64,000 bases of DNA from Geosiphon pyriformis (GCA_016748015.1 JAAOMT010000134.1:932451-996450), one strand, 5' to 3'. Positions 22,363-33,964 are shown, counted from the first letter of the stretch. The notes: generated from the sequence alone by a model not told the origin. A program made the numbers and translations.

Positions 22363-23560
22363 TCAATAGTTTGCTAGAAATCCTGTCCATCGGGTTTGTT
22401 TTGCATTCAGCTGAGTATTTTTGTTTTGAAGCCATTTGAGTCCAATATTATCAGTGATAATATCAAATTCTTTAGGCCTGAGATAAAGGTTGAAGTGATA
22501 TAGGGCCCAAATTACGGCTGCTGTTTCTAGTTCTATGGCAGGGTAGTTTTTCTCAGCTGGTTTTAATGTTCTGCTAGCATAAGCAATTACTCGCTTATTT
22601 CCGTTGTCATCTAGTTGTAATAAGATGGCACCAAAGGCAGTATGTGAAGCATCTGTAGCTAGTCGAAATTGGTTGCTGAAATCTGGGTAGGCGAGAATTG
22701 GAGCTGTTGTCAGTTTTTCCTTGAGAATTTCAAAAGCTTTTTGGTGTTCGGTAGTCCATTTGTATTCAACATTTTTGGTGGTGAGCTGGTTGAGGGGTTT
22801 TGCAATTTCCGAGAATCCTTTGATAAACTTCCGATAGTAGGATGCTAATCCTATGAATTCTCTTAGTTCTGTAGTATTTTGTGGAACTTTGAAGTTCTTA
22901 ACAGCACTGATTTTTTCTGGATCTGGTTTGACTCCTTCTTCACTAACTATGTGACCAAAAAAGGCCAAACTTGTTTTTCCAAAATGGCATTTCTTAATGT
23001 TTAGTTTTAATCCTGCTTTATGTAATCATTGAAAAACTTCTTACAGGTGAAATAAATGAAGTTCGAAAGATGGGGAATAAACATCAGTGTCATCAAGATA
23101 GACAACTACTGATTTCCAAAGGAGTCCAGCATATACAACATCCATGAGTCTTTGGAATGTTGCTGGCGCATTGTATAATCCAAAGAGCATTACATTGAAT
23201 TCGTAGTTTCCTTCTTGTGTTGTGAATGCTGTTTTGGGGTGGTCCTTGGGATTCATGGCAACTTGCCAGTATCCGCTTTCTAGGTCTAATGTTGAATAGT
23301 ATTTAGATTTTCCAAGGGCATCTAACATGTCATCAATTTGTGGAAGAGGGTAAGCATCTCCAATGGTGATACTGTTGAGTTGTCAATATTCAACACAAAA
23401 TCATATCTTTCTATTCTTCTTTTTAACTAGGACTACTGGTGAGGCCCATAGACTCATTAATGGTTGGATAAGCCCATTGTTAAACATCTGTTGTACTTCT
23501 TCTTGGATAAATTGGTGGCTTTCTGGAGCAACTCGGTAGGCTTGTTGTCACCTTGGTTTG
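22363..23560 (-). pseudogene. Element B reverse transcriptase and RNase H
   Basis: Positions 23328-23041 hold the RT palm with FGLYNAPATFQ and an intact YLDD at about 23087-23103. Positions 22968-22363 (201 codons) hold the RT thumb (GHIVSEEGVKPDPEK, LREFIGLASYYRKFI) and RNase H with TDASHTAFGA, the ELETAAVIWAL helix and DIITDNIGL. The blocks are separated by stops near 23040 and 23335. Catalytic residues look intact, unlike in element A. Confidence 0.85.
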
Positions 23561-24760
23561 GCATCTCCTGTATAGATTTGGTGTTGCATCAAATCGGTTC
23601 TTCCTAAGTCATTGTTGTTTTCAGCAAAGATATCAGCAAAATCTGCAATTAGTTTCTTGAGCTGGTTTTGTTGTTGTAGTTCAAGTTGTCCCATGTTGAT
23701 TTGAGATAGTTTTTCCATAACAATATGGTAGTTTTTGGAGCTGGAGTTTGGGTTGATTTTTGGTAGTGAATGTCCAATAATTTCAGAAAAATTGGGGACT
23801 GTTTGGGGTAATTCTTGTTGAAAGATGTTACTGTGAATGATTCCAATTTCTAAGTTATTTAATAAAACTATGGGATAATTGTTGGGATTGTAAAAAGTAA
23901 TTTGGACTTTCTTTGTTCCTTCTGGAATATAAATGTTTGGGATCAAGATATTATGTTTCAAGCAGATTTGTTTATTTGATTCAAAAATTTGTTGTGTGGT
24001 TGTTGGCTTTTCACAAATGTAAATTTCAGGGTATTCTCCAAAGGGTGAAATGGTAATTGGTTGTGGAAGTTGTAAAATCTGGTGAGATTTTTTCTGTTCA
24101 TTAAGAGCTATGTTTACTGGAACTGTGAAACGTTCAGTTGAACCAAAACCTTGTGTTTCTCTTTCACTTTTTCCCAACTGTTTTCTTTGATTAACTAATT
24201 GTAAACCCGAAATGTTGATTAAGGGTAAATAGATAGCTTAAGCAATTTTTTCAGCATATCCAATTTTGAAAGGTTTATCAGTTTCATTTTGTAACATGAC
24301 TGTGATGTCTCCTGTGTATTCAGCATTGATGATTCCTCCTCTAACATTGATTCCTTTGCTTGCCAAGGATGATTAGAAAGCAATTTGAACCATTGCTCCT
24401 GGTGGGATTTCGAGGGCAATTTTAAGGTTGATTTTTGTAAGAAATTTGGGTTTGAGAGTAAGAGTATCTTTTCCTGGATATCTTAGATCATATCCAGCAT
24501 CAATCTTGTGGGCTTTTTTTGGTTTTATTCCTTGTCCATTGTTGTTGAAATATTTGAGTTGTAAAGCAGGCTGATTTTTGATGAAATAGGTGGGTGTTGT
24601 CTCAATTTCTTCTGTCACTTCAAGTTTTCTAAATTCAATTTTGTATTCATCATTTTTGCTGGACAAGGGAATGCTAAGAGCGTAGCATTCAGGACACCAC
24701 TGTTCATCACAAAGCATAATGCATTCTTCACATAGCCTAATGTTCATTTGCTCTAATCAT
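23548..24760 (-). pseudogene. Element B dUTPase domain and RT-linker
   Basis: The 24747-24373 stretch has the third Cys cluster (CEECIMLCDEQWCPEC) and dUTPase motif 1 DAGYDLRYPGKD (about 24472-24510). After one stop, motif 2 (SSLASKGINV), motif 3 (GGIINAEYTGDI) and motif 4 follow. Motif 5 QGFGSTERF is at about 24130-24160, within the 209-codon stretch 24177-23548. Motif 3 has Asn where C has the catalytic Asp. The rest of that stretch is a linker leading to RT. Confidence 0.8.
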
Positions 24761-25560
24761 TGAATTTGAGCTTCTTGGATTGGATAGGTGTGACTTGCAA
24801 TTTGGTGGTAGACTTCTACTTTGTCTTCATAATCAAATTCAGCTAATTCCATGGTGTATTCAATGTATTCTGCTTCCTTCATTTGATGAACATCTTTTTT
24901 GGTAGCTCCATTAATTAATGCCATTGCTAGGTCAAAAATTATTTTGGCATTATGGGGGTAGTGATAAAGTTTGTTGAGAGCACTATTGTATACTGCATTA
25001 AAGAGTGTTCCTCTTTTTACTTTTTCTGAAATTAATAAAGCATATTGGCAGGTCTGATCGCAGACTCCTCCTCTCATGACTACATCAATCCAATTGCATT
25101 CTTTTGGTAGCATATCTCCACAAGTCAAACAAGAGGTGTTGTCCTATTTTTCACTCCTTTTTATTAGATGGTCCCATCATTCTCTGTGGCAAGTCTTGCA
25201 GTAATAACAAGTATGATTTTCATATTCTTCTTTAGGTGAAATGCAGGCTCCCATTGATGATAGTTTCTTGTGGCAGTCCTTACATTTAAGGTGAATATAG
25301 GGGTGTTGTTTCCTTGGTTCAGGTTTTGAGTAAGAGATATTCCATCCAGAGGTTTTGGGTTCAGATTGTGGAGTAAAATGTTCTTGTTCTGTTTCATTGG
25401 CCTAGTTGGATGTTGATCCAAGAGCCATGAATGTTTCAATGAGAGGTTTTTCCTCTTCTGGTTCGAATTCAAAAGCTGGGGCTTTTTCAAAGCGTTTGTT
25501 AAATGTACCACAAGTGGCAGGTACCCAGGCATATTGTTCTTGATAGAAGATTGTTAACTC
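24760..25560 (-). pseudogene. Element B Cys-rich region of pol
   Basis: Cluster 1 is CKDC...CYYCKTC at about 25178-25290, and cluster 2 is CLTC...CDQTC at about 25040-25128. They follow an acidic linker with an FMALGS motif after protease. A TGA stands where an aromatic Trp-Trp pair is expected (near 25170). The region matches element C closely. It probably binds zinc, and its role is unknown. Confidence 0.65.
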
Positions 25561-25569
25561 TTGTGTTTC

Positions 25570-26091
25570 TCAATTCAGATTAGCATTGGCTTTTTGAAGC
25601 CAATCATTTCTGACAAAAGCTTGGTACTGGGGTGCATCCATTACAAGAACTTTGACTGGAATGGTGATTCCATCAAGAGTGAATGGAAAATTGTTAATTT
25701 CTCCTACTGAGGTCTTTTTCATGCCATCGGCAGTGACAATTACTGTTTGAGCTGGTCGGTCAACATTTCTTTTCAACTGTTGCATTAACTGGTAGGTAAT
25801 AATGCTTCTGGTGGATCCACTGTCTAGGATCAAGCAAATTGTCTTTCCTTCGACTTCGGCTTTAGTATACATGGCTGTGATTGCTTTTTGTTCATTGGCA
25901 GCTGCATTGCTAAGCAGAAATGGTGACTCATTTGCTTCGAACTCAAAAGGGAATATATCTGAAAGGTTAGTGTTTTTAGCAATTCTGGCTGGTGGAATTG
26001 TGGTGGGAGTATAGGAAGGATTTTGTTGTTGTTGTGCTGCAGCTCTACCTTCCAAGAGTGCAGTATGGTGAAAATTCTGTTCTTCCAGCAT
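25570..26091 (-). pseudogene. Element B aspartic protease
   Basis: 173 open codons. The active site ILDSGST lies at about 25809-25837 and is intact, although the next residues read TRS rather than the AGS of element C. The flap and C-terminal landmark VLVMDAPQYQAF is present. A Gln/Pro-rich linker from the gag knuckle precedes it. Confidence 0.8.
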
Positions 26092-26094
26092 TGT

Positions 26095-27909
26095 TAAATA
26101 ACTGGGTTGAGTGTGGTAGTGGTTGGATCTTGGTTGAGTGGTATTTTAGGGAACCAATTGGTTGTTCAAACTGATTCTATTGTTGTTTACTTGGTATTAG
26201 TTTTGTGGTGTGAATTGATTTTGTGTAAGCAGTCTTCGAGCAGGTACTTGATAATGTTGTGTGAGCAGTTGTTGATATTGCTGTGGGATTGGCTGTGAGG
26301 TGGACTGATAATAGTTATTTTGGTATTGGGGTTTTGGTGGATAGTAAGCTGGTGGTGGCGGTTGATAATAAAATTGCTGTGGTTGAGGGTAACGTTGATT
26401 ACTCCTATTTTGTTGGTCTCATTGTAGCTTTTTGCAATCTCTTTTCCAGTGGCCAGAGATTCTACAGTAATGGCAACTCTGAGGCTGGTTATTGGAAAGT
26501 GGTGCAAAGTTATTTTGATTTCGTCTTTGGGGTGGTTGATATCTTTGGGGTTGCTGTTGTTGTTGATTGGTGAAATAGTTTTCAACCTTCTTTGTGAATT
26601 GGTCAATTTTTTCTTCAGCTGCTGAGCTGGTTTCTCCAATTGCCAAATTTACAAGTTTTGTGCGATTGGCCTCTTCTATGGCCATTTCGTATCTTTTTGC
26701 ATACTGTATGGCAGAGTTTAAATCTTCTGGCACATGTGAGCAAACTTTTTTAATTAGTTTATCTTTTAGACCAGTGATAAATTGATCCAAGATTTGAGCA
26801 TCAGAATAATAATCGTTTGTTTTGAGTTGGCGAATTTGTCTAAGAAGTTTGTTGAATTTTTCAATATAAGTTATAACAGATTCGGAGAGTTCTTGTTTGA
26901 TATTTCGAAAACAATTATGAAGGGTGATAGAGATATTATTGTTAGTGAACTGTTCAAGAAAGGCTGCTTTGAAAGCATTCCAATCATTGAATGGAGTGGC
27001 CAAGTTTTCAAACCATTCTCCTGCTGTTCTTTTGAGAAAGTAGGGAATTGTTTTTAACATTCTTTCAGCATTCCATCCATTTGCATCTCCAGCTTTAGTA
27101 ACTTGGTCGAGCCATTCTTGGGAACTGGTTTCAATATCTTCTCCATTGAATTCAGGGATTTTTGTGATGTATGTTGTCATTTTGTCTTCTTCCTTTTCAC
27201 TGTCTATTGATTCTTCTTCAGTTATTTCAGAGTTGTTTTCTTCATTTGCTGTTGTCTCAGAGTGTTTACTTTAATTTTCAGCTAGAAAATCAAGGAGATT
27301 AGAACTAGTTTAAAGGAGTTCTTGTTGTCTGATGGAACTTCTGAGTGCTGTAAAATCTTCTGGTCTTGCAAATTGATTCAAGGGTGAATTAGGTGTTTGT
27401 GCTTATGCAAGTAAAGCTGGAAAAGGTGTGATAGTAAGTGGAAGTTTTGAACTGGTTCCTTGTTCAGGTGTTTGTAAATGGTTGGCAGTTGTTTTTGGTA
27501 GTATTGGAGTATTTGGGGTGGTTCTTGAGTATTGCTTCAATTTGTTTTTGCCTTTGTTGTTTGTTTCTGTTTCCAATTCAAAATCAATAGTGTATTGAGA
27601 CTGCACTGGATATGTTTCTTCACAGTATTTGATAATGTTAAAATTAAGTTCGTGAAAGTAAGTGGCAAGTGTTTTACTGTTAAGGTCTTCAGTTCCCAAC
27701 TGTGAATAGTGTGCTAAATTATTGTAAAAGTTGCTTCTAACTTCTGAGATATTGTAATTTCCAAAAAGATAATTGTTGATGCGGTTTTCAATGTATTGGT
27801 ATACTGATTTCTTGACAACTTCAATTCCATCTGGAATGTTGAATTTTTGCTTGCAGTGGGTGTAAATTGACTGGTAATACTTTAGAGTTGTTGTGTCTGG
27901 TGTGGTCAT
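26095..27909 (-). pseudogene. Element B gag
   Basis: The likely start ATG (27909, MTTPDTTT) is 48 bp inside the 5' LTR edge. The N-terminal helical part runs to 27403. Capsid lies at 27180-26419 (253 codons) with WFENLATPFNDWNAFKAAFL and ILDQFITGLKDKL. The CCHC knuckle CHYCRISGHWKRDC is at about 26436-26477. A Gln/Tyr/Pro-rich tail leads to protease. Stops lie at about 27275-27310, 27400 and 26418, so the ORF is broken. In element C the same region reads through into protease without a frameshift. Confidence 0.8.
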
Positions 27910-27945
27910 CACTTTGAAGTTGTTTTTGCTGTGTTGTTTTTGTGG

Positions 27946-27955
27946 GAGAGCACCA
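27946..27955 (-). other. Element B primer-binding site (putative)
   Basis: Two bases inside the 5' LTR the sense strand reads TGGTGCTCTC, complementary to a tRNA 3' end GAGAGCACCA. The same ten bases sit at the same spacing in element C (41860-41869). I cannot name the tRNA. Confidence 0.5.
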
Positions 27956-27957
27956 AA

Positions 27958-28937
27958 TATTACCAGAGGTTTTTGGTCTCTTTTCTTAAATGTTGTCAAT
28001 GCTTGTTTGCTGTGAATTCACGTTTTCTGGATGTGGTTGAACCTCCAATAACTGAATTTATCTTCAAATTATCTCCTATAATTTGAATTGCTGGGCTTAT
28101 AAGTGGAATGGCCAATTCTGTGCCAGTTATTTTATGTAGTTATGTTGTAGTAAATGTCAACTCTTTCCCAGGAATTGCTTGTCTGGAAGCTCACTAAAAT
28201 GTATAGTTACTTTGCTGTGAAAGTCAAATCTTCTTCAGAAATCTTGTCTGTAGGCTACCCTAATAATTATAATAAGAAAATAAAAAAGAAAATGAAAAGA
28301 TGTAAAAGAAATAGAATTCTGTCAAGGGAAACGTTTTCAATCTAGGTCTGGAGTCACTAACAAATTATTGAAATTGGTAGCTAATCAATTTCAAAATGTT
28401 AGTTGGATTTTGGGGATTTTCTAAGTACAATAATTAAAGAATTTGGTTTTTCAAATTATTTGATATTTATTTTTTTTTGTGTGTGTAGGAATGGTTCTAA
28501 GTGATAAATCTAAAGTAAGATACATTTTCTCGAAAAGAGAAGCTCTTCTTTTATACAACTTGTCATAACACTATTTTATGAACTTAAACTTTGCTATTTT
28601 CTACAATTTTGCTGAACTAAAGATACATTTCGGCAAACTACAAGTTATTTCTGTAAACTATTAGATATTTCAGTAAACTATCAATTATTTCGGCAAATTT
28701 CTATAAATTTCAGTGAACTTTTGAATGTTACATAGTTCAGGATATTGCATGATTGATCATCGCAATTAGGTTACATTTGTGTTGTGTACAATTTGGGTTA
28801 TTAATTAAATGATAATTTTGGACATTTTTTTGCTAATGTAATAAGTAATAATTTGAACCAATAATATATGCTAATTAATGATAGGAATTATAAGATAGTT
28901 TCATGCTAAATAATATCTCTAATTTCGCCTGGTAACA
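27958..28937 (-). repeat. Element B 5' LTR
   Basis: 980 bp, the same length as its partner. The inner end TATTACC is a one-base decay of TGTTACC. A sense TATAAAAG box at 28548-28555 is the likely promoter, with the TTCGCCGAA-type array upstream at about 28625-28720, partly decayed at CpG. Confidence 0.9.
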
Positions 28938-29243
28938 GTAGGTAATAGGGAATTATTGTTGCATATACCTTTCAATGGTTTGATTGATTTCCCTAATGAT
29001 TGTAAAACTGTAGTTTCTTGATAAACTGGTATGTTGAAATAATTCTGTATAGAAGTTTTCTCTTGCAGATTCAATGTTAATTGTTCCTTCTAAGCAGTCT
29101 GTGATTTTATCATTGACATAGAAATTAAAGACTGATTCCACTGGGAAATAATTATTGTTTAATCCTAATTGTTGGCTGTACTGTTGAAACAAGAATTTGG
29201 CAAATTCTAAATGGTTTGTCCCTATGATTTCTGATTCTGCCAC
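28938..29243 (-). pseudogene. Element A gag, N-terminal part (before the B insertion)
   Basis: 96 codons open from ATG at 29243, 63 bp inside the 5' LTR, to a TAA that looks like a former CAA in a YMQQ run. The frame then reads FPITY into the GTAG duplication and continues at 19066 on the other side of element B. The style resembles the N-terminal gag of elements B and D. Confidence 0.75.
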
Positions 29244-29305
29244 TTTTGGATGATTGCTGTTGGTGCTGGTTCTCTGTAGAATTATACCTCACAAGAAGCA
29301 TCAAA

Positions 29306-30127
29306 TGTTACAGATAATTATTTGGGATCTCAAGTCAAATAAAAAATCCATAACTTGGTGCTGGTTTGGTATTCTGGTGTTGATATCTGAAGGTTTGGTA
29401 AATCTAAAGGTTTGTTGTAGAGTTTTTTGTATAATAGACAGAAATTTACTATGGTTGATTTAAGTTGTTTTCCTCAAGTTGTTTTCCCAATTTCTGTCTT
29501 CAGCATAGTGGCCAATTTAATCTAGTAGTCGTGCTCTTCTGATAAGCTGTCCATTAATATATATAATTCTACTCTTATTCCTGTGTCTTTTACCAGGCTA
29601 TTTGTGACATCAATAACTCAGCGCTTTAATTCTCTTAATTAATTTAGTACACAACAATAAAATCAAAGAAAAAAAAATAAAAAAAATAAAAAAAATGAAG
29701 AAATGAGCCAATACAATTACAAGTTAGTATTCTGTCAATAGCTGTGATCAAAAGCTATTGTTCTAGTATAGTTAAGTATCAATTGCTATCAACATAAAGT
29801 GTTAATAGTGGAAAGTGGATTAAGATAACAAATAATTATTTATTGATATTTGTGAATGGAAAGGTTGCTTAGATTAAATTTAAACTGGGAGGTCTGTCTT
29901 TTTTACTTCTAATGCTATCATTATATATACATAATTTGGGTTCTATGAAATTGCTCACATTCTCGAGTGATGTGCTATAATTTCTCAAGCAATACTTACA
30001 TTGCTAAGCAATATGTTATATTTTCTTGACATTGCTCCATATTGCTGAGCAATGTGCTTACATGCTAATTACTACTTTCTTATTGGCCTACTATTTTTCT
30101 ATATTTGTTTTCTTTTTATGAATAACA
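29306..30127 (-). repeat. Element A 5' LTR
   Basis: 822 bp, TGTTACAG...GAATAACA. A TATATATA box lies at 29922-29929. The AGCAATGT palindrome cluster lies at about 29945-30065, directly upstream of it in sense orientation. Confidence 0.85.
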
Positions 30128-30495
30128 TTGGCTTTGAATCAAAAGAAAAATTAAAATTAGCTTTTAATATAAAGCCTATTTTAGATAACATCAAACTTTT
30201 TTGAACTAAAATAGATCTGGTTTGTTGTAAGAGATGTGAATATTTCAGACATTTAGCTTTGAAGTATAATGCATTAGATATTTGTGTCTTGTTTTTTAAG
30301 AAAACATATAAAAAAATTGTTTTAGAAAAGAATTATTTTCAGCTGGCTAAGTTGTACATTAAAAAAAATGTTTATATTTTCTATTCTGCTGTCTTTGGTG
30401 ACAGATTTTGGGCACAGATGGTTTTATTGACTGTCTTATTTTATAATATTTGTTCTGGTTCTGGCTTTGGATCTTTTATTTCTGACATATTATAT
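30128..30495 (+). pseudogene. LINE copy 1, segment 3: ORF1 CCHC region
   Basis: This resumes the LINE after element A. The knuckle CKRCEYFRHLALKY lies at about 30226-30266, with the last Cys changed to Tyr as in LINE copy 2 (CKRCECFEHLALEY near 58509-58551). It continues with a RFWAQMV-type stretch to the solo LTR at 30496. Confidence 0.75.
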
Positions 30496-31327
30496 TATTA
30501 TAGATAATTATTTAGAGTATTAAAATAAATAACAAACCTGTAACTTGGTACTCAATAGCTATTAATGTTAATAACTTTTGAAGATTTTTATTGAGTTTTT
30601 TGTATAATAGAAAGAGATTCAATTAATGGTTTTTTTTGTGAATTTTTTTCTTTAGCATAATGCCAGTTTATTCTAACAGTTATGTTTTTTTAGTAAGCTA
30701 TTTTAAAATTTCTTTACTCTTGTTCTTGGGTCTTTTACCAAACTATTTTTAACATTAATAATTTAATGCTTAATTTTTTTAATCAATTAGTAAACAACAA
30801 TGAAAACAAAACAAAACAAAAAAAAATAACAAACAAATAACAGAAAATAAGAAAAAAAATAAAAAAATAGTATTTCATTAATAACTATAATTAAGAACTA
30901 TTGGTTCAATATAGTTAAGTATTAAATTCTATCAATACTTTATGTTAATAGTGTAAAATTGATTATTATTTCTTAATTAAATGATGATAATATAGATTAG
31001 ATGATAATAAATAATTTTATTAATATTAGTATAATTCTATTTTAAGTTATAAAAACTATTTTTTAAAGGAAGAAATATTGTTGTTCTGAATTAATCTGTT
31101 TTTTTTTGCTTTTAATACTCTTATTATATATATATAATTCTTGTTATACAAAATTTCACATATTTTTAACCAATATGTTATGATTTTTTTAACAATATAC
31201 TTATTGCTAAATAATATGCTTTAATTTTTTGACAATATAGTTACTTATTAAGTATTATTCTTCTATTGGCTTATTTTTATTATTTGTTTTCTCTGTTTCT
31301 TTTTTGTACTCTTTTCTATAAGTAACA
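30496..31327 (-). mobile_element. Solo LTR of the A family
   Basis: 832 bp, the same length and orientation as the element A LTRs but much more AT-rich (older). It starts TATTATAG (decayed TGTTATAG) and ends GTAACA. Flanking ATAT on both sides (30492-30495 and 31328-31331) fits a 4-bp duplication but is weak in such AT-rich DNA. LINE sequence is continuous across it when compared with about 58770-58790. Confidence 0.75.
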
Positions 31328-32856
31328 ATATATAAAAGAAAGTTTTGTAATTATCTAAAATAATTTGTTTATTGGTGCTTGCTTAACTTTTTTGGAATGC
31401 TTTTTGGAGTTTTTAACTAATTAAGTATCAGATATTATCTGTAAATTAAGCATAATAAATCTAATACTCCTAATACTTATTTTTTAATTTTAATTTCTAT
31501 TTTTTGTGGTGTTTGTTCCTTCAAATTTAAAATTAGATGTGGATATGATTTTGGATAACACACTTGTGTTATCTATTCTTTCTTTTATAATTATAAATAA
31601 TATGGTTTTAGATTTGAATTTGAGTATGTTAAAAGTTTTAATCATTAAGATATATAAGTTAAAATCTAAAATAGTGATACTTAAAGTTTCTGTTAATTCA
31701 GTTTTGGTAAAATTAGATTAGTTGTATACTGACTTAGATTTTCTGATGTTTTTTTTGTTTTAATGAATAATTTGGTTTGAAAATTTGCTATATATAATAT
31801 TTAAGGTATTAATGTTTCTGCCAAGCAAAAAGACATTGTTTATTGACATATAGAATTGGAAAATATAGTTTTGATTATCATGAAAATAAAATTGAAATTT
31901 AATATTAAATTATAGATTATAAATAAGTTTAATAAAGTTAAGATTTTTACTTCTGGTTTGAATATAAGTTTTTTATGGTATTAGTATAACTGTAATTATG
32001 AACAATTCTTTGGCTTAGCATATTTCAAAGATAAATAATATTTTGAATTGTTTAATTTCAATATGTTTTTTGTTTAAAGACAAGTTTTTGGTTATTATTT
32101 TGAGTTTATATGCTAATATGTCTACTAATACACAATTTGATTAAGCTTTTAATATCAACTTTATTATTTTTAAAGCTGTCAATTCTAATTTTTTTGTGGT
32201 TCTGAACAGTAATTTCAATAAAAATAATTCTAAAAAAAATACAAACTTTAGGAAATACTCGGAAATAAGTCTGATTAATTTACTTAAAGAATACTTTTTG
32301 GTAAAAATTTTTATTTAGAACAATTTTAAACAAGCCAAAAAAGTTATTAATTATATTTTTGTTAGTAAAAATTTGTTATTGACAATTATAATATATAAAA
32401 TTAGTAGTATTTCTGAATTTTTTGTTACAAATTATAAAGCAATAGTGGTTTTAGTTGGCTTAAAAGATTTTTTGAATACATATTTATAAGCAAGCAAACA
32501 AAAATTGTTGAAAGTTTAATGTTAAAAATGTAGATAGTGTCAAATAAACTTGTTTTAAGGAATGTGTTTCAGCTAAATTATTATTAGTAGTAAATAAGTT
32601 TGCAAATGTAAAAGCTTTTAATAAGTTAGATAATATGTGAAAAAGTTTAAAAGAAGTAATAATAGATTTAGCAAATGCTACTTTTTTTAAACTTTGGCAC
32701 AGTAAGTTTAAATGTCTAAAAAATAAACAATTATTAAAATTTCTTGAATTGAAATTATTGATTGCTAGAATTATAAAAAAATTAAATGCAGACAACAAGT
32801 CTGAATTTGACTTTTTTCTTATAAAATAATTAACAATTAATAATATTATTACTTAT
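31328..32856 (+). pseudogene. LINE copy 1, segment 4: end of ORF1 and AP endonuclease of ORF2
   Basis: It aligns with about 58780-60290 of LINE copy 2. The apurinic-endonuclease part shows a decayed GDFN motif (NSNFN, about 32213-32222) and a readable NYIFVS motif near 32350. Numerous stops. It ends at the reversed solo LTR. Confidence 0.7.
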
Positions 32857-32984
32857 TATTACTTATAAAAAAAGTACAAGAAAAAAAAGTAAGAAAAACA
32901 AATAAAAAATAAACCAATAAGAGAATAGTACTTAGCAAATAAGCACATTTTCAGAAAATTATAACACATTGTTTAGCAATGTGC

Positions 32985-33964
32985 TGTTACCGGAGGTTTT
33001 TGGTCTCTTTTCTGTAATGTTATTGATACTTATTTGCTGTGAATTCACGTTTTCTGGATGTGGTTGAACCTTCAGTAACTGAATTTATCTTCAAATTATC
33101 TTCTATAATTTGAACTGCTGGGCTTATAAGTAGAATAGCCAATTCCTTGTCAGTTATTTTATGTAGTTACATTGTAGTAAACGTCAACTCTTTCCCAGGA
33201 ATTGCTCGTCTGGAAGCTCACTAAAATGTATAGTTACTTTGCTGTGAAAGTCAACTCTTCTACAGGAATCTTGTCTGTTGGCTACCCTAATGATTGTAAT
33301 AAGAAAATAAAAGAAAAATAAAAGAAATGTAAAAAAAATAGGATCTTATCAAGGGAAACGTTTTCTATTCAGACCTGGAGTCACTAACAGTTTACTGAAA
33401 TTGGTAGCTAATCAATTTCGAAATGTTAGTTGAGTTTTGGGGATTTTCCAAGTACAATAATTTAGAGAATTTGGTTTTTCGAATTATTTGATATTTATTT
33501 CTTTTTGTGTGTATAAAAATGGTTTGTAAAAGATAAATCTAAAGTAAGATACATTTTTTTGAAGAGAGAAGCTTTTCTTTTATACAACTTGTCATAACAC
33601 TATTCTATGAACTTGAACTTTGCTATTTTCTAAAATTTTGCTGAACTAAAGATACATTTCAGCAAATTACAAGTTATTTCAGTGAACTATTAGATATTTC
33701 GGTGAACTATCAATTATTTCGGCGAATTTCTACAAATTTCAGCGAACTTCTGAATGTTACATAGTTTGGGGTATTGCATGATTGATCATCGCAATTAGGT
33801 TACATTTGTGTTGTGTACAATTTGGGTTATTAATTAAATGATAATTTCAGACATTTTTGCTAATGTAATAAGTGATCATTTGAAATGATAATATATGCTA
33901 ATTAATGATAGGAATTATAAGATAATTTCATGCTAAATAATATTTCTAATTTTGTCTGATAACA
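32985..33964 (-). repeat. Element C 3' LTR
   Basis: 980 bp, TGTTACCGG...TGATAACA. TATA box TATAAAAG in sense orientation at 33577-33584. TTCGCCGAA-type array at about 33655-33750. Polypurine tract with GAGGAGGAGG next to it at 33965-33981. Confidence 0.9.

Larger units (their letters stand above)
19067..28937 (-). mobile_element. Element B: full-length Ty3/gypsy-like retrotransposon with dUTPase, inserted in element A gag
   Basis: Both LTRs are 980 bp (19067-20046 and 27958-28937), and the 4-bp duplication GTAG flanks the element (19063-19066 and 28938-28941). At 9871 bp it has the complete order gag, protease, Cys-rich region, dUTPase, RT, RNase H, integrase and extra 3' ORF. The coding region has several stops, mostly Trp or Gln codons changed to stop. 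It belongs to the same family as element C. The LTR pair differs by about eight transitions and no transversions over the first 215 bp that I compared by eye. Confidence 0.9.
9337..30127 (-). mobile_element. Element A: full-length Ty3/gypsy-like retrotransposon with dUTPase, hosting element B
   Basis: LTRs lie at 9337-10168 and 29306-30127, and the 4-bp duplication TTGG flanks the element (9333-9336 and 30128-30131). It is about 10 kb long once element B (19067-28937) and a reversed solo LTR (12314-13179) are removed. Sense order is gag (29243-28938 then 19066-17700), protease, Cys-rich region, dUTPase, RT, RNase H, integrase, extra 3' ORF. All ORFs are interrupted. Catalytic losses include the protease DSG to DSR and RT YLDD to YLDN. 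It is a third family beside B/C and D, but shares their gene order. Confidence 0.85.
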
